Origin: Aliiglaciecola sp. 3_MG-2023 | GTDB taxonomy: Bacteria; Pseudomonadota; Gammaproteobacteria; Enterobacterales; Alteromonadaceae | Direction of reading: 5' to 3' | Length of the DNA stretch: 64,000 nt | NCBI RefSeq assembly: GCF_030548205.1 | Contig: NZ_JAUORV010000002.1 | Location: 186,001 to 250,000, forward strand | Shown: in pieces, positions 36,017 to 45,055 of the stretch | Layout: each line of letters starts with the position of its first letter | How positions within the stretch are numbered: the first letter of the stretch is position 1 | Notes under the pieces: model-generated | Database searches by the model: none | The model's input: the letters and a program-made list of their open reading frames with translations, nothing else | Told to the model about the DNA's origin: nothing | Program-made: the position numbers and the translations under genes

Positions 36017-39000
36017 TTAAAAACTATAATTTGCGCTTGTATAGAAATACCTGCCTCTACTTGAATGTAATGAACCATCATAGCCGAAAGCTGTATCAGC
36101 CAGAGGCGGCTCTTTGTCGGCTAGATTATTCACTCCAAGGGTAAACCGTAACCCGTCATACCCGAGAAAGTCGTTTCGCGTAACAGATAGGTTTACTCTG
36201 GTTTGAGAAGGCATATTATAAAAAATTGTATTTGAATCGACGACTTTACTGACGCTTGTATTCAGTACATCACCAACGTACTTAACGAATACGCCTGCGC
36301 CCCATAAATCATCTGTCGATTTCCATTTTAATGACGCTGTTGCTTGCCATTCAGGAATGCTACTGGTACCGACAATGTCGCCTACGTCAGAGCCCAGCAC
36401 ATCTTCTGAAGCGCCAGCATTAACAATAGTGAGTGCATCTCCACCAGCAGCTTGGTCAAACTTGAGTGTTCGTGCTCCATTTAGCATGGCTTCGAACCTA
36501 CCTGAGGTTGTATTTAGTACATAATTAGCGCTGATATCGTACCCTGTGATAGTGCGAGTATTGAGATTTTCATAGCGACGGTTTATTTGCACAATTTCGC
36601 CTAGAGGATTATCTTCATCAACTTCTCCTCGAATGACATCTGGATTCGAAGATCCATTTGCTCGAGCAATAAGATCTAAGCGGGAAATATTTTCATCACT
36701 CAAAACCCCCACAGTGTCGGTGGTTTCCACTTCCCACCAGTCATACGTTAAGGTTAGTCCGTCTAACGGTTGTAATGTGAATCCTAAACTAATATTTTCA
36801 CTTTTTTCGGGCTTCAACTCTGTGTTACCAGCAGTACTCAAGTTGTAGTTCCCATTTCCAGGACCACCATCAGATAAGGTGGTGGTATTCACTACAACCT
36901 CCCCATTTTCATCAAGTGAATTTTCAGCGAAATCATCCACACTTGTAGTAAGAGTCGCACCAGGTGAATTCAGTTGTATTAAATTTGGTGCTCTAAATCC
37001 TTTAGATGCAGCGGCCCTTACTTGGAAAGACTCTACTGGAAACCACGACAAAGCAAGTTTTGGTCGAGTTATATTACCAATATCACTGAAATCCTCATAA
37101 CGAACAGCTAATTGCATATCTAAATTGTAAACACCCGGTAAGTCGGCTAATAAAGGCAGTGCAAGTTCACCAAAAGCTGAAAATACTTTTCGTTCACCTG
37201 AAACATCTAGCCTTATGCTACTTCCTTGCAAACTACTGCCGTTTACTGGATTTGCGTTTCCTTCAACAAAAGGAGTAGAACCGTCAAAATTATCACTATT
37301 GTCTTCAACTAACTCCTCTTTTCGCCATTCGAAACCAAATGCAATGCCTGCATCGCCGCCAGGCAATTCAAATATGAAGGGATTGGAAGCTTTAAAGTCA
37401 ACTAATGTCAACTTTGTTGTTGCACTACGCTGAGCGGTCGTAAGAAATGGGTCGATACTCGACTGAGGGTTTGGTGACAAATCAATAATACTAGCAGGGT
37501 CGTTTGGATTCACACCAGTAAATGGATTGTATGCATCTGGTGTATCCAAACTTAATTGCGCTAACAACAAAGGAGAACTAATACGATTACTCATATTATC
37601 ATCTGTTTTAGCTTCACTGTATAATAGCCCGCTATCCCAGTCCCAATTATTGTAAGTGCCCCTGAGTCCATTTAGAAATCGAAAACTGGTGCTTTTAACC
37701 TCAATTTGACGTGGGCCGACATCAGTAGGGCGAATAATCAGGTTATATGCCAAGCCTTCCTCTGGAACAATACCAGTATCTAATCCGGCTATTCGATTTG
37801 GATTAACACGTCCATCAGCAAAGGTAACAGGTCCGAAGGGATTCCAATAACTATCAGCAGGCACATCGAAAGTACCATTACTTAAAATTGCAGACTGCTC
37901 CCATTGACGTTCAGTCTTTGAACTGTAGTAAGTGGACTCATTGTAAAACTCAAGCTCTTCAGTAAGTTGGTGAGAAAAATTCACATACAGATTCAGACGA
38001 TCAATATCTGGGACTAAAGTACGTTCTTCATTACGGTTAGGGCGTAACGCTCTGTCGTGACTACCAGCGGCTTCTAGACAAACATCACCTAAAACTCCCG
38101 CTCCGCTTGCCAAAGCCCCACCACCACAAGAAGTTGCATCAACCTGATTACCCGAGTCGGACAAGTAATTGACTGGACGTATAATGTAGTCGTCGATGCT
38201 ACTGTCGAGGCCAATGAAATGCAGATCTGCCCAAGGCTCTAAGCTAGAACGATTATCGAAATCTGTATCATCAGCAAACTCTTCAGGTGCTCTTGAGCGA
38301 AGATCTTGATTACTCGAAAAATCATTTTCTGACGCCATAACTCCTTTTTTCTTGTCATAGTTAGCACTAATCATTAAAAAACTTTTGCCGTCGTTGAACT
38401 CAATCCCTTTGTTGCCAGATATTGTAAAATCATTTCGATTAGTACCTTGCTCTGCACCAAAACGCACATTTAAGTTAGCGCCTTCAAAGTCGGTTTTAGT
38501 TACGTAGTTAACTACACCTGCTACCGCATCTGCTCCGTATAGTGCACCTGCACCATCGCGCAGCACTTCTACACGAGCAAGACCTGATACAGGCAGTGTA
38601 TTCGAGTTCACAGAGGTGACTGGAACGCCAAAATTGGTTTGGGTAATAGGGTGATTAACCATTCGTCGTCCATTCAAAAGCACTAATGTATTACCTTCCC
38701 CAATGCTTCTTAAATTAACCGAGCCGATATCACCGCGAGCCGCATTTGTACCAGTATCGCCGCCTCGGGTTCCAGTAAATCCAACCGCGCCAATTTGCGG
38801 AATGGAACGTAAAAGCTCATCACCAGTCAGCGCACCTGTTGTCGCAATATCTTCAGCGTTAAGCTCTGTAATTGGCAATACACTTGTCATTGTGCTGCCT
38901 TTAATATTTGAGCCTACGACAGAGATTCGTTCTACATCTTTAGACTGTTCTTCTTGTGCAAAAGCATAAGAACTAGCGATTAAGTAACCGCTAAACGCGA

Positions 39001-39037
39001 TAACCATGGACTCCGATATTTTTCTTAGTTTAAACAT
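36017..39037 (-). CDS. TonB-dependent outer-membrane receptor
   Basis: Outer-membrane transporter that uses TonB energy to import a bulky ligand. A signal peptide (to about residue 27, AFA) precedes a TonB-box-like segment DVERISVVGSNIKG. The plug domain (about 45-170) carries NTLVLLNGRRM and LRDGAGALYGADAVAGVVNY. A 22-strand barrel ends in the aromatic terminus YTSANYSF. At 1006 residues it belongs to the large group used for peptides and glycans in Alteromonadales rather than a short siderophore receptor. The operon with ggt and the nearby peptidases suggest a peptide ligand; this is inference. Confidence 0.92.
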   Translation of the reverse strand: MFKLRKISESMVIAFSGYLIASSYAFAQEEQSKDVERISVVGSNIKGSTMTSVLPITELNAEDIATTGALTGDELLRSIPQIGAVGFTGTRGGDTGTNAARGDIGSVNLRSIGEGNTLVLLNGRRMVNHPITQTNFGVPVTSVNSNTLPVSGLARVEVLRDGAGALYGADAVAGVVNYVTKTDFEGANLNVRFGAEQGTNRNDFTISGNKGIEFNDGKSFLMISANYDKKKGVMASENDFSSNQDLRSRAPEEFADDTDFDNRSSLEPWADLHFIGLDSSIDDYIIRPVNYLSDSGNQVDATSCGGGALASGAGVLGDVCLEAAGSHDRALRPNRNEERTLVPDIDRLNLYVNFSHQLTEELEFYNESTYYSSKTERQWEQSAILSNGTFDVPADSYWNPFGPVTFADGRVNPNRIAGLDTGIVPEEGLAYNLIIRPTDVGPRQIEVKSTSFRFLNGLRGTYNNWDWDSGLLYSEAKTDDNMSNRISSPLLLAQLSLDTPDAYNPFTGVNPNDPASIIDLSPNPQSSIDPFLTTAQRSATTKLTLVDFKASNPFIFELPGGDAGIAFGFEWRKEELVEDNSDNFDGSTPFVEGNANPVNGSSLQGSSIRLDVSGERKVFSAFGELALPLLADLPGVYNLDMQLAVRYEDFSDIGNITRPKLALSWFPVESFQVRAAASKGFRAPNLIQLNSPGATLTTSVDDFAENSLDENGEVVVNTTTLSDGGPGNGNYNLSTAGNTELKPEKSENISLGFTLQPLDGLTLTYDWWEVETTDTVGVLSDENISRLDLIARANGSSNPDVIRGEVDEDNPLGEIVQINRRYENLNTRTITGYDISANYVLNTTSGRFEAMLNGARTLKFDQAAGGDALTIVNAGASEDVLGSDVGDIVGTSSIPEWQATASLKWKSTDDLWGAGVFVKYVGDVLNTSVSKVVDSNTIFYNMPSQTRVNLSVTRNDFLGYDGLRFTLGVNNLADKEPPLADTAFGYDGSLHSSRGRYFYTSANYSF

Positions 39038-39152
39038 ATGTGTTTCCCACTTGTCGGTTTTTAGTCAAGACATAGTTGATACTTGTCTCTATTTATTGTT
39101 CTTTTAACCTAAAGTGCTGTGCGTTCAATAACCAATAAGATTGCTTTTACTG

Positions 39153-39173
39153 CCTATAACTCTCGGCTATAGG
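39153..39173. promoter_or_regulatory. Candidate LysR-type operator, copy 1
   Basis: CCTATAACTCTCGGCTATAG with a further G is an inverted repeat (CCTATA/TATAGG) with TAACTCTCGGCTA (T-N11-A) at its centre. It shares ATAAC-N5-G(C/T)TAT with the sites at 42505 and 44908. Confidence 0.6.
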
Positions 39174-39305
39174 TAGAGTAAATTAGCTTTTATTAACTGA
39201 AGTGTTAGCAATACTAAATACGAAAAATACGAGTCGCTTCAAAGACCTTAACGCAATCATATATAGGGAAATCAACCAAACTAACGCAACGTGGGTAGAT
39301 AGATG

Positions 39306-39321
39306 TTAACCAAACGTTATA
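39306..39321. promoter_or_regulatory. Candidate LysR-type operator, weaker copy
   Basis: TTAACCAAACGTTATA contains T-N11-A (TAACCAAACGTTA) and matches the other three sites in TAAC and GTTAT but differs in the flanks. Confidence 0.35.
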
Positions 39322-39392
39322 GGAGCAATTAATTTAAGAATTTTATCGCTCTGTATTGTTGTTAGATAGTTACTAAAAACAAGAAGGAATTT

Positions 39393-39551
39393 ATGACCGA
39401 GACTAACGCCATGAATACAAACGAGCAAAAAGATGAAACCAAAACCCCCGAACCTAAGGTTTTAGATATAGACACAGAGAAAACGAAACGAGTTAAATTA
39501 GAAGAACCACAAGAAGCTGAAACTGCGTTTTTTGTTTTAGGTTACAATTAA
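39393..39551 (+). CDS. Small ORF, 52 residues, highly charged with hydrophobic end
   Basis: ATG 39393 follows a good ribosome-binding site (AAGGAA, seven bases away). The product begins MTETNAMNTNEQKDETKTPE, stays rich in Glu, Lys and Thr, and ends abruptly in AFFVLGYN. It has no signal peptide. A 15-bp perfect terminator hairpin starts 29 bases after the stop, and a LysR-type palindrome lies upstream, so it looks like a real, separately controlled gene. I do not recognise it. A charged leader with a short aromatic tail recalls peptide precursors, but no modifying enzyme is nearby. Confidence 0.55.
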   Translation: MTETNAMNTNEQKDETKTPEPKVLDIDTEKTKRVKLEEPQEAETAFFVLGYN

Positions 39552-39580
39552 CAGTGGTAATGACCTTATGTTCAAGGCAC

Positions 39581-39620
39581 TAAATAAAGCTTCGAGATTA
39601 GATTATCGAAGCTTTATTTA
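39581..39620. terminator. Strong bidirectional terminator
   Basis: A perfect 15-bp stem (TAAATAAAGCTTCGA and its complement) encloses a 10-base loop, with A and T runs at the ends. It lies between the small ORF and the convergent deacylase gene. Confidence 0.9.
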
Positions 39621-39635
39621 TTGAAATTAAATTAA

Positions 39636-41213
39636 CTAATGGGGTTTACTTAAAAACTTACCTGCTAATTTATCTTGATACTTTCCGTTTTTAATGACCA
39701 TAGAGCCATTTACCCAGACAGTCTCAATACCACTTGATAGTTGATTCCAAACAGAAAAGTCTGCATTTGCCCCATACGTCTTGGGGTCCCAAATAATGAT
39801 ATCTGCCGCATAGTTTTGCTTTAACAACCCTCTATCCTTTAACCCTAAGATCTCTGCTGTGCGACTTGAACTACCAAGGATAAATTGTTCTACAGACAGC
39901 ACCCCATTGGCCATTACATAGGTTTCAAACTTTTTAGGAAAACTCGCATATTTTCTCGGATGTCCATTGGTACCATCAGAAGAAGTGACAACCCAAGGTT
40001 TCGTCATAAAACGTGTTAAGTCCTGCTCAGACATATTAAAAGATGCAACTCTAATTGCACCTCTTTGGACTAACTGCATTGCCGCTTTTGCCGGACTCAT
40101 TTGTAATTCTAAAGCTAGCTGTTCTAATGTTTTTCCGACTATTTCCTTTTCTTTAAACGCAGTAACTAACAAAGCGTCAGGCCCTCCACGACGGCGAATA
40201 TTTTCGGTGATCTCAGAAATTAACTGAGCTTCCAGTTTCGGGTCATTTAGTCTTTGGTAAAAAGCTTGCTGAGAATCTGCCATTACCCATTTTGGCATAA
40301 TAGCATTGTGCAGTTTAGTGCCTGATGCAAGCCAAGGATATTGATCTGCACTGATGCTTGCTCCTTTTTTCTGGGCTTGCTCTATAATATCAATAGCCTG
40401 CTCACTGAGTCCCCAGGCATCAACTCCCAGTGCTTTGATGTGAGCTAAATGCAGATGAATATCTGCTTTGTTAGTTATATCTATGGCTTCTTGCAAGGCG
40501 GCAATGAAACCGATATCAAAAGTAGACTCGTCTCTTAGATGGGTATCATAGATACCGCCATATTGTTTAGCCACTTTGGCCAATTCAACAACTTCTTGAG
40601 TTGCCGCGTAACTGCCAGGAACATAATACAATCCGCTGGACAAGCCAATAGCTCCCTCCTCCATCGCCCGTTGAACCAGAGATTGCATTTTCTGGATTTC
40701 TGCTGCAGTTGCATGACGATTTTCTTTTCCTAAGACAGCCTGACGCACCGCATTGTGGCCCACAAACATAGCCACATTAGTCCCTATACCATTTTGCTCT
40801 AGCTTAGCCGCCATTTCAGATATTTTATACACACCACCACCGTCATTACCGTTAACGACAGTAGTGACACCTTGGGTAAGATAATTTACGTTACTGTTTT
40901 TGTCCTTACTAAGTAATTCTTGAATAGTATGTGTGTGCGGATCGATAAATCCGGGACTGACTATTTTACCGCTTGCATCAATGATATTAGCAGCCTTAAC
41001 CTTGTCACTTTCGTCCGAAGGCAATATTGCACATATCTTTGTATCACAAATTGCAACATCAACGCTCTGTAAGCCAGAACCGTCACCTAAAAATACTTTA
41101 CCGTTTTGAATTAGATAGTCTGCTTTTAATATTTCTGTATCAACAGACTGACAACCTGTAAGCACAATTAACACTAGAATAGCACTGGTCAATACCTTGC
41201 ATAATTTAGTCAC
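39636..41213 (-). CDS. N-acyl-D-amino-acid deacylase family lipoprotein (amidohydrolase)
   Basis: Amidohydrolase of the D-aminoacylase group, which frees D-amino acids from N-acyl forms. It has a lipoprotein signal with lipobox LTGC (C21), so it is likely periplasmic and lipid-anchored, unlike the cytosolic classical enzymes. Metal-binding features include SPGFIDPHTHT near residue 91, LHLAHIKALG and TSSDGTNGHPR. The 525 residues fit the family. Its start overlaps the end of the M14 carboxypeptidase gene by 8 bases, so the two form an operon. The exact acyl group and amino acid are unknown. Confidence 0.87.
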   Translation of the reverse strand: MTKLCKVLTSAILVLIVLTGCQSVDTEILKADYLIQNGKVFLGDGSGLQSVDVAICDTKICAILPSDESDKVKAANIIDASGKIVSPGFIDPHTHTIQELLSKDKNSNVNYLTQGVTTVVNGNDGGGVYKISEMAAKLEQNGIGTNVAMFVGHNAVRQAVLGKENRHATAAEIQKMQSLVQRAMEEGAIGLSSGLYYVPGSYAATQEVVELAKVAKQYGGIYDTHLRDESTFDIGFIAALQEAIDITNKADIHLHLAHIKALGVDAWGLSEQAIDIIEQAQKKGASISADQYPWLASGTKLHNAIMPKWVMADSQQAFYQRLNDPKLEAQLISEITENIRRRGGPDALLVTAFKEKEIVGKTLEQLALELQMSPAKAAMQLVQRGAIRVASFNMSEQDLTRFMTKPWVVTSSDGTNGHPRKYASFPKKFETYVMANGVLSVEQFILGSSSRTAEILGLKDRGLLKQNYAADIIIWDPKTYGANADFSVWNQLSSGIETVWVNGSMVIKNGKYQDKLAGKFLSKPH

Positions 41214-42405
41214 CTTTTAACTCCTTATTATTTTCCAACATGGTTTCCATCAACGAGTTTGCAGCTACTTGCGCTAGCTCATCAATGAAGTTTCTATTGG
41301 TGTTGTCACCCATTTCATAGGTAATCGCGTGAGATTGATAAAAATCCGCAAAATATTGTTTGAAAACACCTTTTCCGGGGTTATTACCGGGTTGCTGTAT
41401 AACCCTAAAGTCATCAACTTTTGCATCGAGTGAATTCAACCAATTCTCCACCAAGAAAGGCTGATTTACCCCATAATTACTTGGCATAGTGTAAAACACA
41501 TCTTTTCTCGTAGAATGGAAGTCAACCGCCATAGACAAGGTCGCGCCTGCTTGTATTAATTCTTGAAGATAAGCATGCACGCTCTGCACTTCAGGCTGTT
41601 CAAAGGTCTTCCAGTCTCTATTTAAATCGACTCCATTGGCATTATGTCGCCAGTTCCCCATAGCAACGCCATCAGGGTTTATATTTGGCACAATCAAGAT
41701 ATTGTATTTTGCACGAAATCGTTTCGCTAAAGTTGTGTCAGCTAATACTGTTTCAACGAAGGGAAAAAGCGCTAAGGCACCGGTTACCTCGGGTGGGTGC
41801 ATACGCCCGAGAAGAACTAGCCATTTATCAGTTCCACTCGTTTTAGATTCTATTTTATATAGGGGTCTGCCTTGTACAGACCGCCCTAAAATTTGGTAAT
41901 GAATATTTTTGGTATCGTTTAAATTGCTAGCCCAATCAATATATGTTTGATTATCAACAATTTCTTGCCCAGAAATATAACGAGGCGAAACATTTGCCTC
42001 GACCATAAATGAACGAACTTTTCCCTCATCATGAAATTCCACAGACGACCATGTACTTAGGTCTGAACTTAACTTAGGTAGGTAGCGATGTTTATATCCA
42101 TCGACTTCCATAAAGATTTGAACTTTTGTTGGCTGCTGTGCCACGATTTTAAATGCATACCAAGGGCTAGAATTAATTGGTACATTTTCGGGTTTAAGTT
42201 TTATTCTAAACCCTTTATCACCAATGCGTTCGCACCAATCAAGACGTGCAGTTGGAAAATCATCTAAAAGCTTCACATGGCCTATATGGCAGGCTTTAGC
42301 TTTGCTTTCCTCTGGATTCGCTGCGTTATCAATAGCCGAAAGAGTTTGGCTATACAGTAAATTTGAAAATAACAGTAAAAAATAAATAAGTACTAACTTA
42401 GGCAT
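41206..42405 (-). CDS. Exported M14 zinc carboxypeptidase with CCP-like amino domain
   Basis: Metallocarboxypeptidase with a signal peptide (to about residue 20). Residues about 40-140 form a beta-rich domain like the amino domain of cytosolic carboxypeptidases (CCP/Nna1). The catalytic domain has zinc ligands H203 and E206 (RMHPPEV) and H297 (DFHST), the substrate-binding NGVDLNRDW block at 257-265 and the catalytic E364 (ITYEMGD). Eukaryotic CCPs remove glutamates. Whether this one does is unknown, but the glutamate transporter and ggt nearby make glutamyl substrates attractive. It is the first gene of the operon with the deacylase and divergent from gltS. Confidence 0.88.
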   Translation of the reverse strand: MPKLVLIYFLLLFSNLLYSQTLSAIDNAANPEESKAKACHIGHVKLLDDFPTARLDWCERIGDKGFRIKLKPENVPINSSPWYAFKIVAQQPTKVQIFMEVDGYKHRYLPKLSSDLSTWSSVEFHDEGKVRSFMVEANVSPRYISGQEIVDNQTYIDWASNLNDTKNIHYQILGRSVQGRPLYKIESKTSGTDKWLVLLGRMHPPEVTGALALFPFVETVLADTTLAKRFRAKYNILIVPNINPDGVAMGNWRHNANGVDLNRDWKTFEQPEVQSVHAYLQELIQAGATLSMAVDFHSTRKDVFYTMPSNYGVNQPFLVENWLNSLDAKVDDFRVIQQPGNNPGKGVFKQYFADFYQSHAITYEMGDNTNRNFIDELAQVAANSLMETMLENNKELKGD

Positions 42406-42502
42406 TCGGTTATCTCTAATGTTGGGAATTCCACCTGGGTATTTGACTTAACTAGAATGAATAGATCACCTACCCATATCAATTGACGGATTGTAGCCAA
42501 CT

Positions 42503-42521
42503 CATAACCTAAGGCTATACC
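42503..42521. promoter_or_regulatory. Candidate LysR-type operator, copy 2
   Basis: CATAACCTAAGGCTATACC (T-N11-A core TAACCTAAGGCTA) lies between the divergent carboxypeptidase and gltS genes. It is nearly the same as the sites at 39157 and 44908. Confidence 0.6.
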
Positions 42522-42671
42522 TCGTGTTATTAATTGTAACTTACCCCAATAGAGTTAAATGCTAATTTAAATTTCGCATCTTTTGTTTACTGTTTATGTG
42601 ATGCACTCAATTCCTTACCTAGATCTATGTGAGGACGATGTACATCACACTTTTAAGGTTTGTGATTAGAT

Positions 42672-43874
42672 ATGAATTTTAACGCTAGCGTAGTAGAAAC
42701 TTTACTAGTTGCTCTGGTAATTTTGTTTTTAGGTTACTTTTGCAATAATAAAATTAGTTTTTTAAAAAACAACAATATTCCTGAGCCCGTCGTGGGTGGC
42801 ATTATCTTTTCGGTATTATCCGGGTTTGCCTATTATTTATTTGATTTCCACTTTCAATTCGATATGAGCTTCAAAAGCCCGCTGATGACCGTATTTTTCA
42901 CTACTGTAGGCTTAGGAGCGAGTTTTAGTTTACTTTTGAAAGGCGGTCCAAAAGTCGTGTTATTTCTCGGCATAGCCTCAGTTTATTTAATCGTTCAAAA
43001 TGCTGTAGGTGTTTCATTTGCCTATGCTTCTGGTCTAGAACCTTTAATGGGATTAATTGGTGGTTCAGTTACGCTCTCTGGTGGGCATGGTAATGGAGCA
43101 ACCTATGCGGATTTATTTATACAACAATACAATATGCCAAGTAGTGTTTTTGAACTTGCAATGGCCTCAGCAACAATAGGTTTATTGTTAGGTGGCTTAG
43201 TGGGTGGGCCAGTAAGTAAAAAATTAATTAAAAAACATAATCTTAAGGCTGACGAATTCCACGAAAATCTTGATGACACTATTACCTTTAGTCCTGAGGA
43301 TCATGACTTAGTGACACCCAAAAAGATGATGGAAACCCTATTCTTTATTTTGTTATGTATGGCAATTGGCCATGTTGCTCACTTAAAACTGGCAGATGCA
43401 GGGATAATTTTGCCTGCATTTTTACTGCCCCTACTGTTTGCTGTATCTGTCACTAATATATGTGAATTTTCCAAACTGTATAACATCAGTAAAGCCTGTA
43501 TTGACCTGTGGGGAACAATGGCCCTTTCAATTTTTCTAGCTATGGCGCTTATGTCTCTTAGAATATGGGAATTAACGGCATTGGCAGGACCAATGCTATT
43601 TATCATTTTAATCCAGGTAATCGTACTCATGCTATTTGCTTATTTTGTTACTTTCAGAGTAATGGGTAAAAATTACGACGCTGCAATCATGGCAGGTGGG
43701 CACTGTGGATTTGGATTGGGAGCCACTCCCACTGCAGTCGCGAATATGGAAGCATTAGTTTCTAGACATGGTCCTTCACCTCAAGCTTTCCTAGTTGTCC
43801 CTTTGGTAGGCGCATTTTTTATTGATATTACCAATGCGCTTGTCATTCAGTTATACCTAACGTTCATTACCTAA
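42672..43874 (+). CDS. gltS: Sodium/glutamate symporter GltS
   Basis: Inner-membrane Na+-coupled glutamate importer; E. coli GltS takes both L- and D-glutamate. The 400 residues match the family (401) with about ten helices. Conserved glycine-rich re-entrant motifs are GGSVTLSGGHGNGATYAD near residue 125-145 and GGHCGFGLGATPTAVANM near 340-360, the duplicated halves of the transport site. It is followed by the LysR gene on the same strand and divergent from the carboxypeptidase operon with a shared palindrome. Confidence 0.94.
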   Translation: MNFNASVVETLLVALVILFLGYFCNNKISFLKNNNIPEPVVGGIIFSVLSGFAYYLFDFHFQFDMSFKSPLMTVFFTTVGLGASFSLLLKGGPKVVLFLGIASVYLIVQNAVGVSFAYASGLEPLMGLIGGSVTLSGGHGNGATYADLFIQQYNMPSSVFELAMASATIGLLLGGLVGGPVSKKLIKKHNLKADEFHENLDDTITFSPEDHDLVTPKKMMETLFFILLCMAIGHVAHLKLADAGIILPAFLLPLLFAVSVTNICEFSKLYNISKACIDLWGTMALSIFLAMALMSLRIWELTALAGPMLFIILIQVIVLMLFAYFVTFRVMGKNYDAAIMAGGHCGFGLGATPTAVANMEALVSRHGPSPQAFLVVPLVGAFFIDITNALVIQLYLTFIT

Positions 43875-43964
43875 AGACCTTTACTAACGGTTTATTTTGC
43901 TTTGAAAGGGGGTCAGAATGAGAACGAGTACACTTCATTGCCACGTTAAAGAGGTAAACATACA

Positions 43965-44849
43965 TTGAGACTACGTCACATAGAAGTATTTCATGCAATT
44001 TACACGACAGGATCAGTGACCAACGCAGCTAAAATTTTGCATGTGTCGCAACCCTCGGTAAGTAAGGTCTTAACCCATGCGGAAATGCAACTTGGGTTCA
44101 AATTATTTGAGCGAATAAAAGGACGTCTCTATCCAACCAACGAAGCTGACATGTTATTTGATGAAGTTGAAAAAATATATCAACAAATGCGAACGGTTAA
44201 CAATACCGCAAAAAACATAAAAAATTCGGGTTATGGCAGTATTCGAATGGGTATCACCCCAGCACTAGGCTTTGACGCAATTCCAGAAGCAATCGTTAGT
44301 TTTCTACAAGATTTCCCCAATGTAAATTTCGAAGTTAAAACTGTCCACAATGATGAAGTCATGCAAGCCCTAGTCGAACATAAATGCGACTTCGCACTAT
44401 TGTATTCGCCTAGGAAAATGGCCAGCGTGGCAGCGCTAAAATGTGCAGACTCGGAACTTGTGATTATGTATCCCATAACCTGGTTCGATGAACCTTTTGA
44501 ATCTTTAACCCTGGCTCAACTAGCTGGCAGAGAATTCATTGACATATCCGATAGTGGTCCTTTAGGTGACTTACTTTGGAGCAGAATTATGGAAGAAAAA
44601 ATACAATTTTCTTCTCATATGAAAGTGCAAACCTACTTTATTGCGGCGCGAATGGTAACCAAAGGCCTAGGCTTTTGTGTTGTTGATAAGCCTACCGCTT
44701 TAGCTAATACATCGGACAATATCGCCATCGCTTCTTTCGCTCCGAAACTTAATTTTGACGTCACTTTATTGCATTTAGAAAATCGAAAAATTGCAAAAGT
44801 TGCTGAAGAGTTTATTCCTTATTTAAAAGACACTATTGCCGGGGACTAA
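43965..44849 (+). CDS. LysR-family transcriptional regulator
   Basis: DNA-binding regulator with an amino-terminal winged helix-turn-helix (residues 1-60, GSVTNAAKILHVSQPSVSKVL) and a two-lobed substrate-binding domain. The start is TTG at 43965, preceded by GAGG, giving the typical MRLRHIEVFHAIY. It lies 90 bases after gltS and is followed by the decarboxylase gene. T-N11-A palindromes near three neighbouring promoters are its likely binding sites. Its inducer is unknown but may be glutamate or a D-amino acid. Confidence 0.92.
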   Translation: MRLRHIEVFHAIYTTGSVTNAAKILHVSQPSVSKVLTHAEMQLGFKLFERIKGRLYPTNEADMLFDEVEKIYQQMRTVNNTAKNIKNSGYGSIRMGITPALGFDAIPEAIVSFLQDFPNVNFEVKTVHNDEVMQALVEHKCDFALLYSPRKMASVAALKCADSELVIMYPITWFDEPFESLTLAQLAGREFIDISDSGPLGDLLWSRIMEEKIQFSSHMKVQTYFIAARMVTKGLGFCVVDKPTALANTSDNIAIASFAPKLNFDVTLLHLENRKIAKVAEEFIPYLKDTIAGD

Positions 44850-44903
44850 ACCAATTACCATAGTGAACGTCATTTCCTATGAAAGATTGAGCAAGAATAC
44901 ATG

Positions 44904-44923
44904 GGTATAACTCAAGGTTATCC
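44904..44923. promoter_or_regulatory. Candidate LysR-type operator, copy 3
   Basis: GGTATAACTCAAGGTTATCC is an almost perfect inverted repeat with T-N11-A core TAACTCAAGGTTA, about 135 bases before the decarboxylase start. It matches copies 1 and 2. Confidence 0.6.
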
Positions 44924-45055
44924 CACTAACAAGGATTACTAATATACCTAGTAACAGGCATACCTTATATTTTATTCAGAAATATTTCTGTTAGTTCACA
45001 CCGCTTAGCGGGAAATAGCTTAACTTTAAATTAGATTTACAGAAGGAATCTGAAG

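Larger units (their letters stand above)
39038..39392. other. Divergent control region between TonB-receptor gene and small ORF
   Basis: This 355-base region holds two T-N11-A palindromes, listed separately: one 120 bases before the receptor start and one 74 bases before the small ORF. No other gene is seen. Confidence 0.6.

Noticed and set aside
39393-39551. Lasso-peptide precursor
   Set aside because: No B or C processing genes or isopeptidase gene lie nearby, and the carboxyl end has no fitting ring-forming acid after a core glycine.
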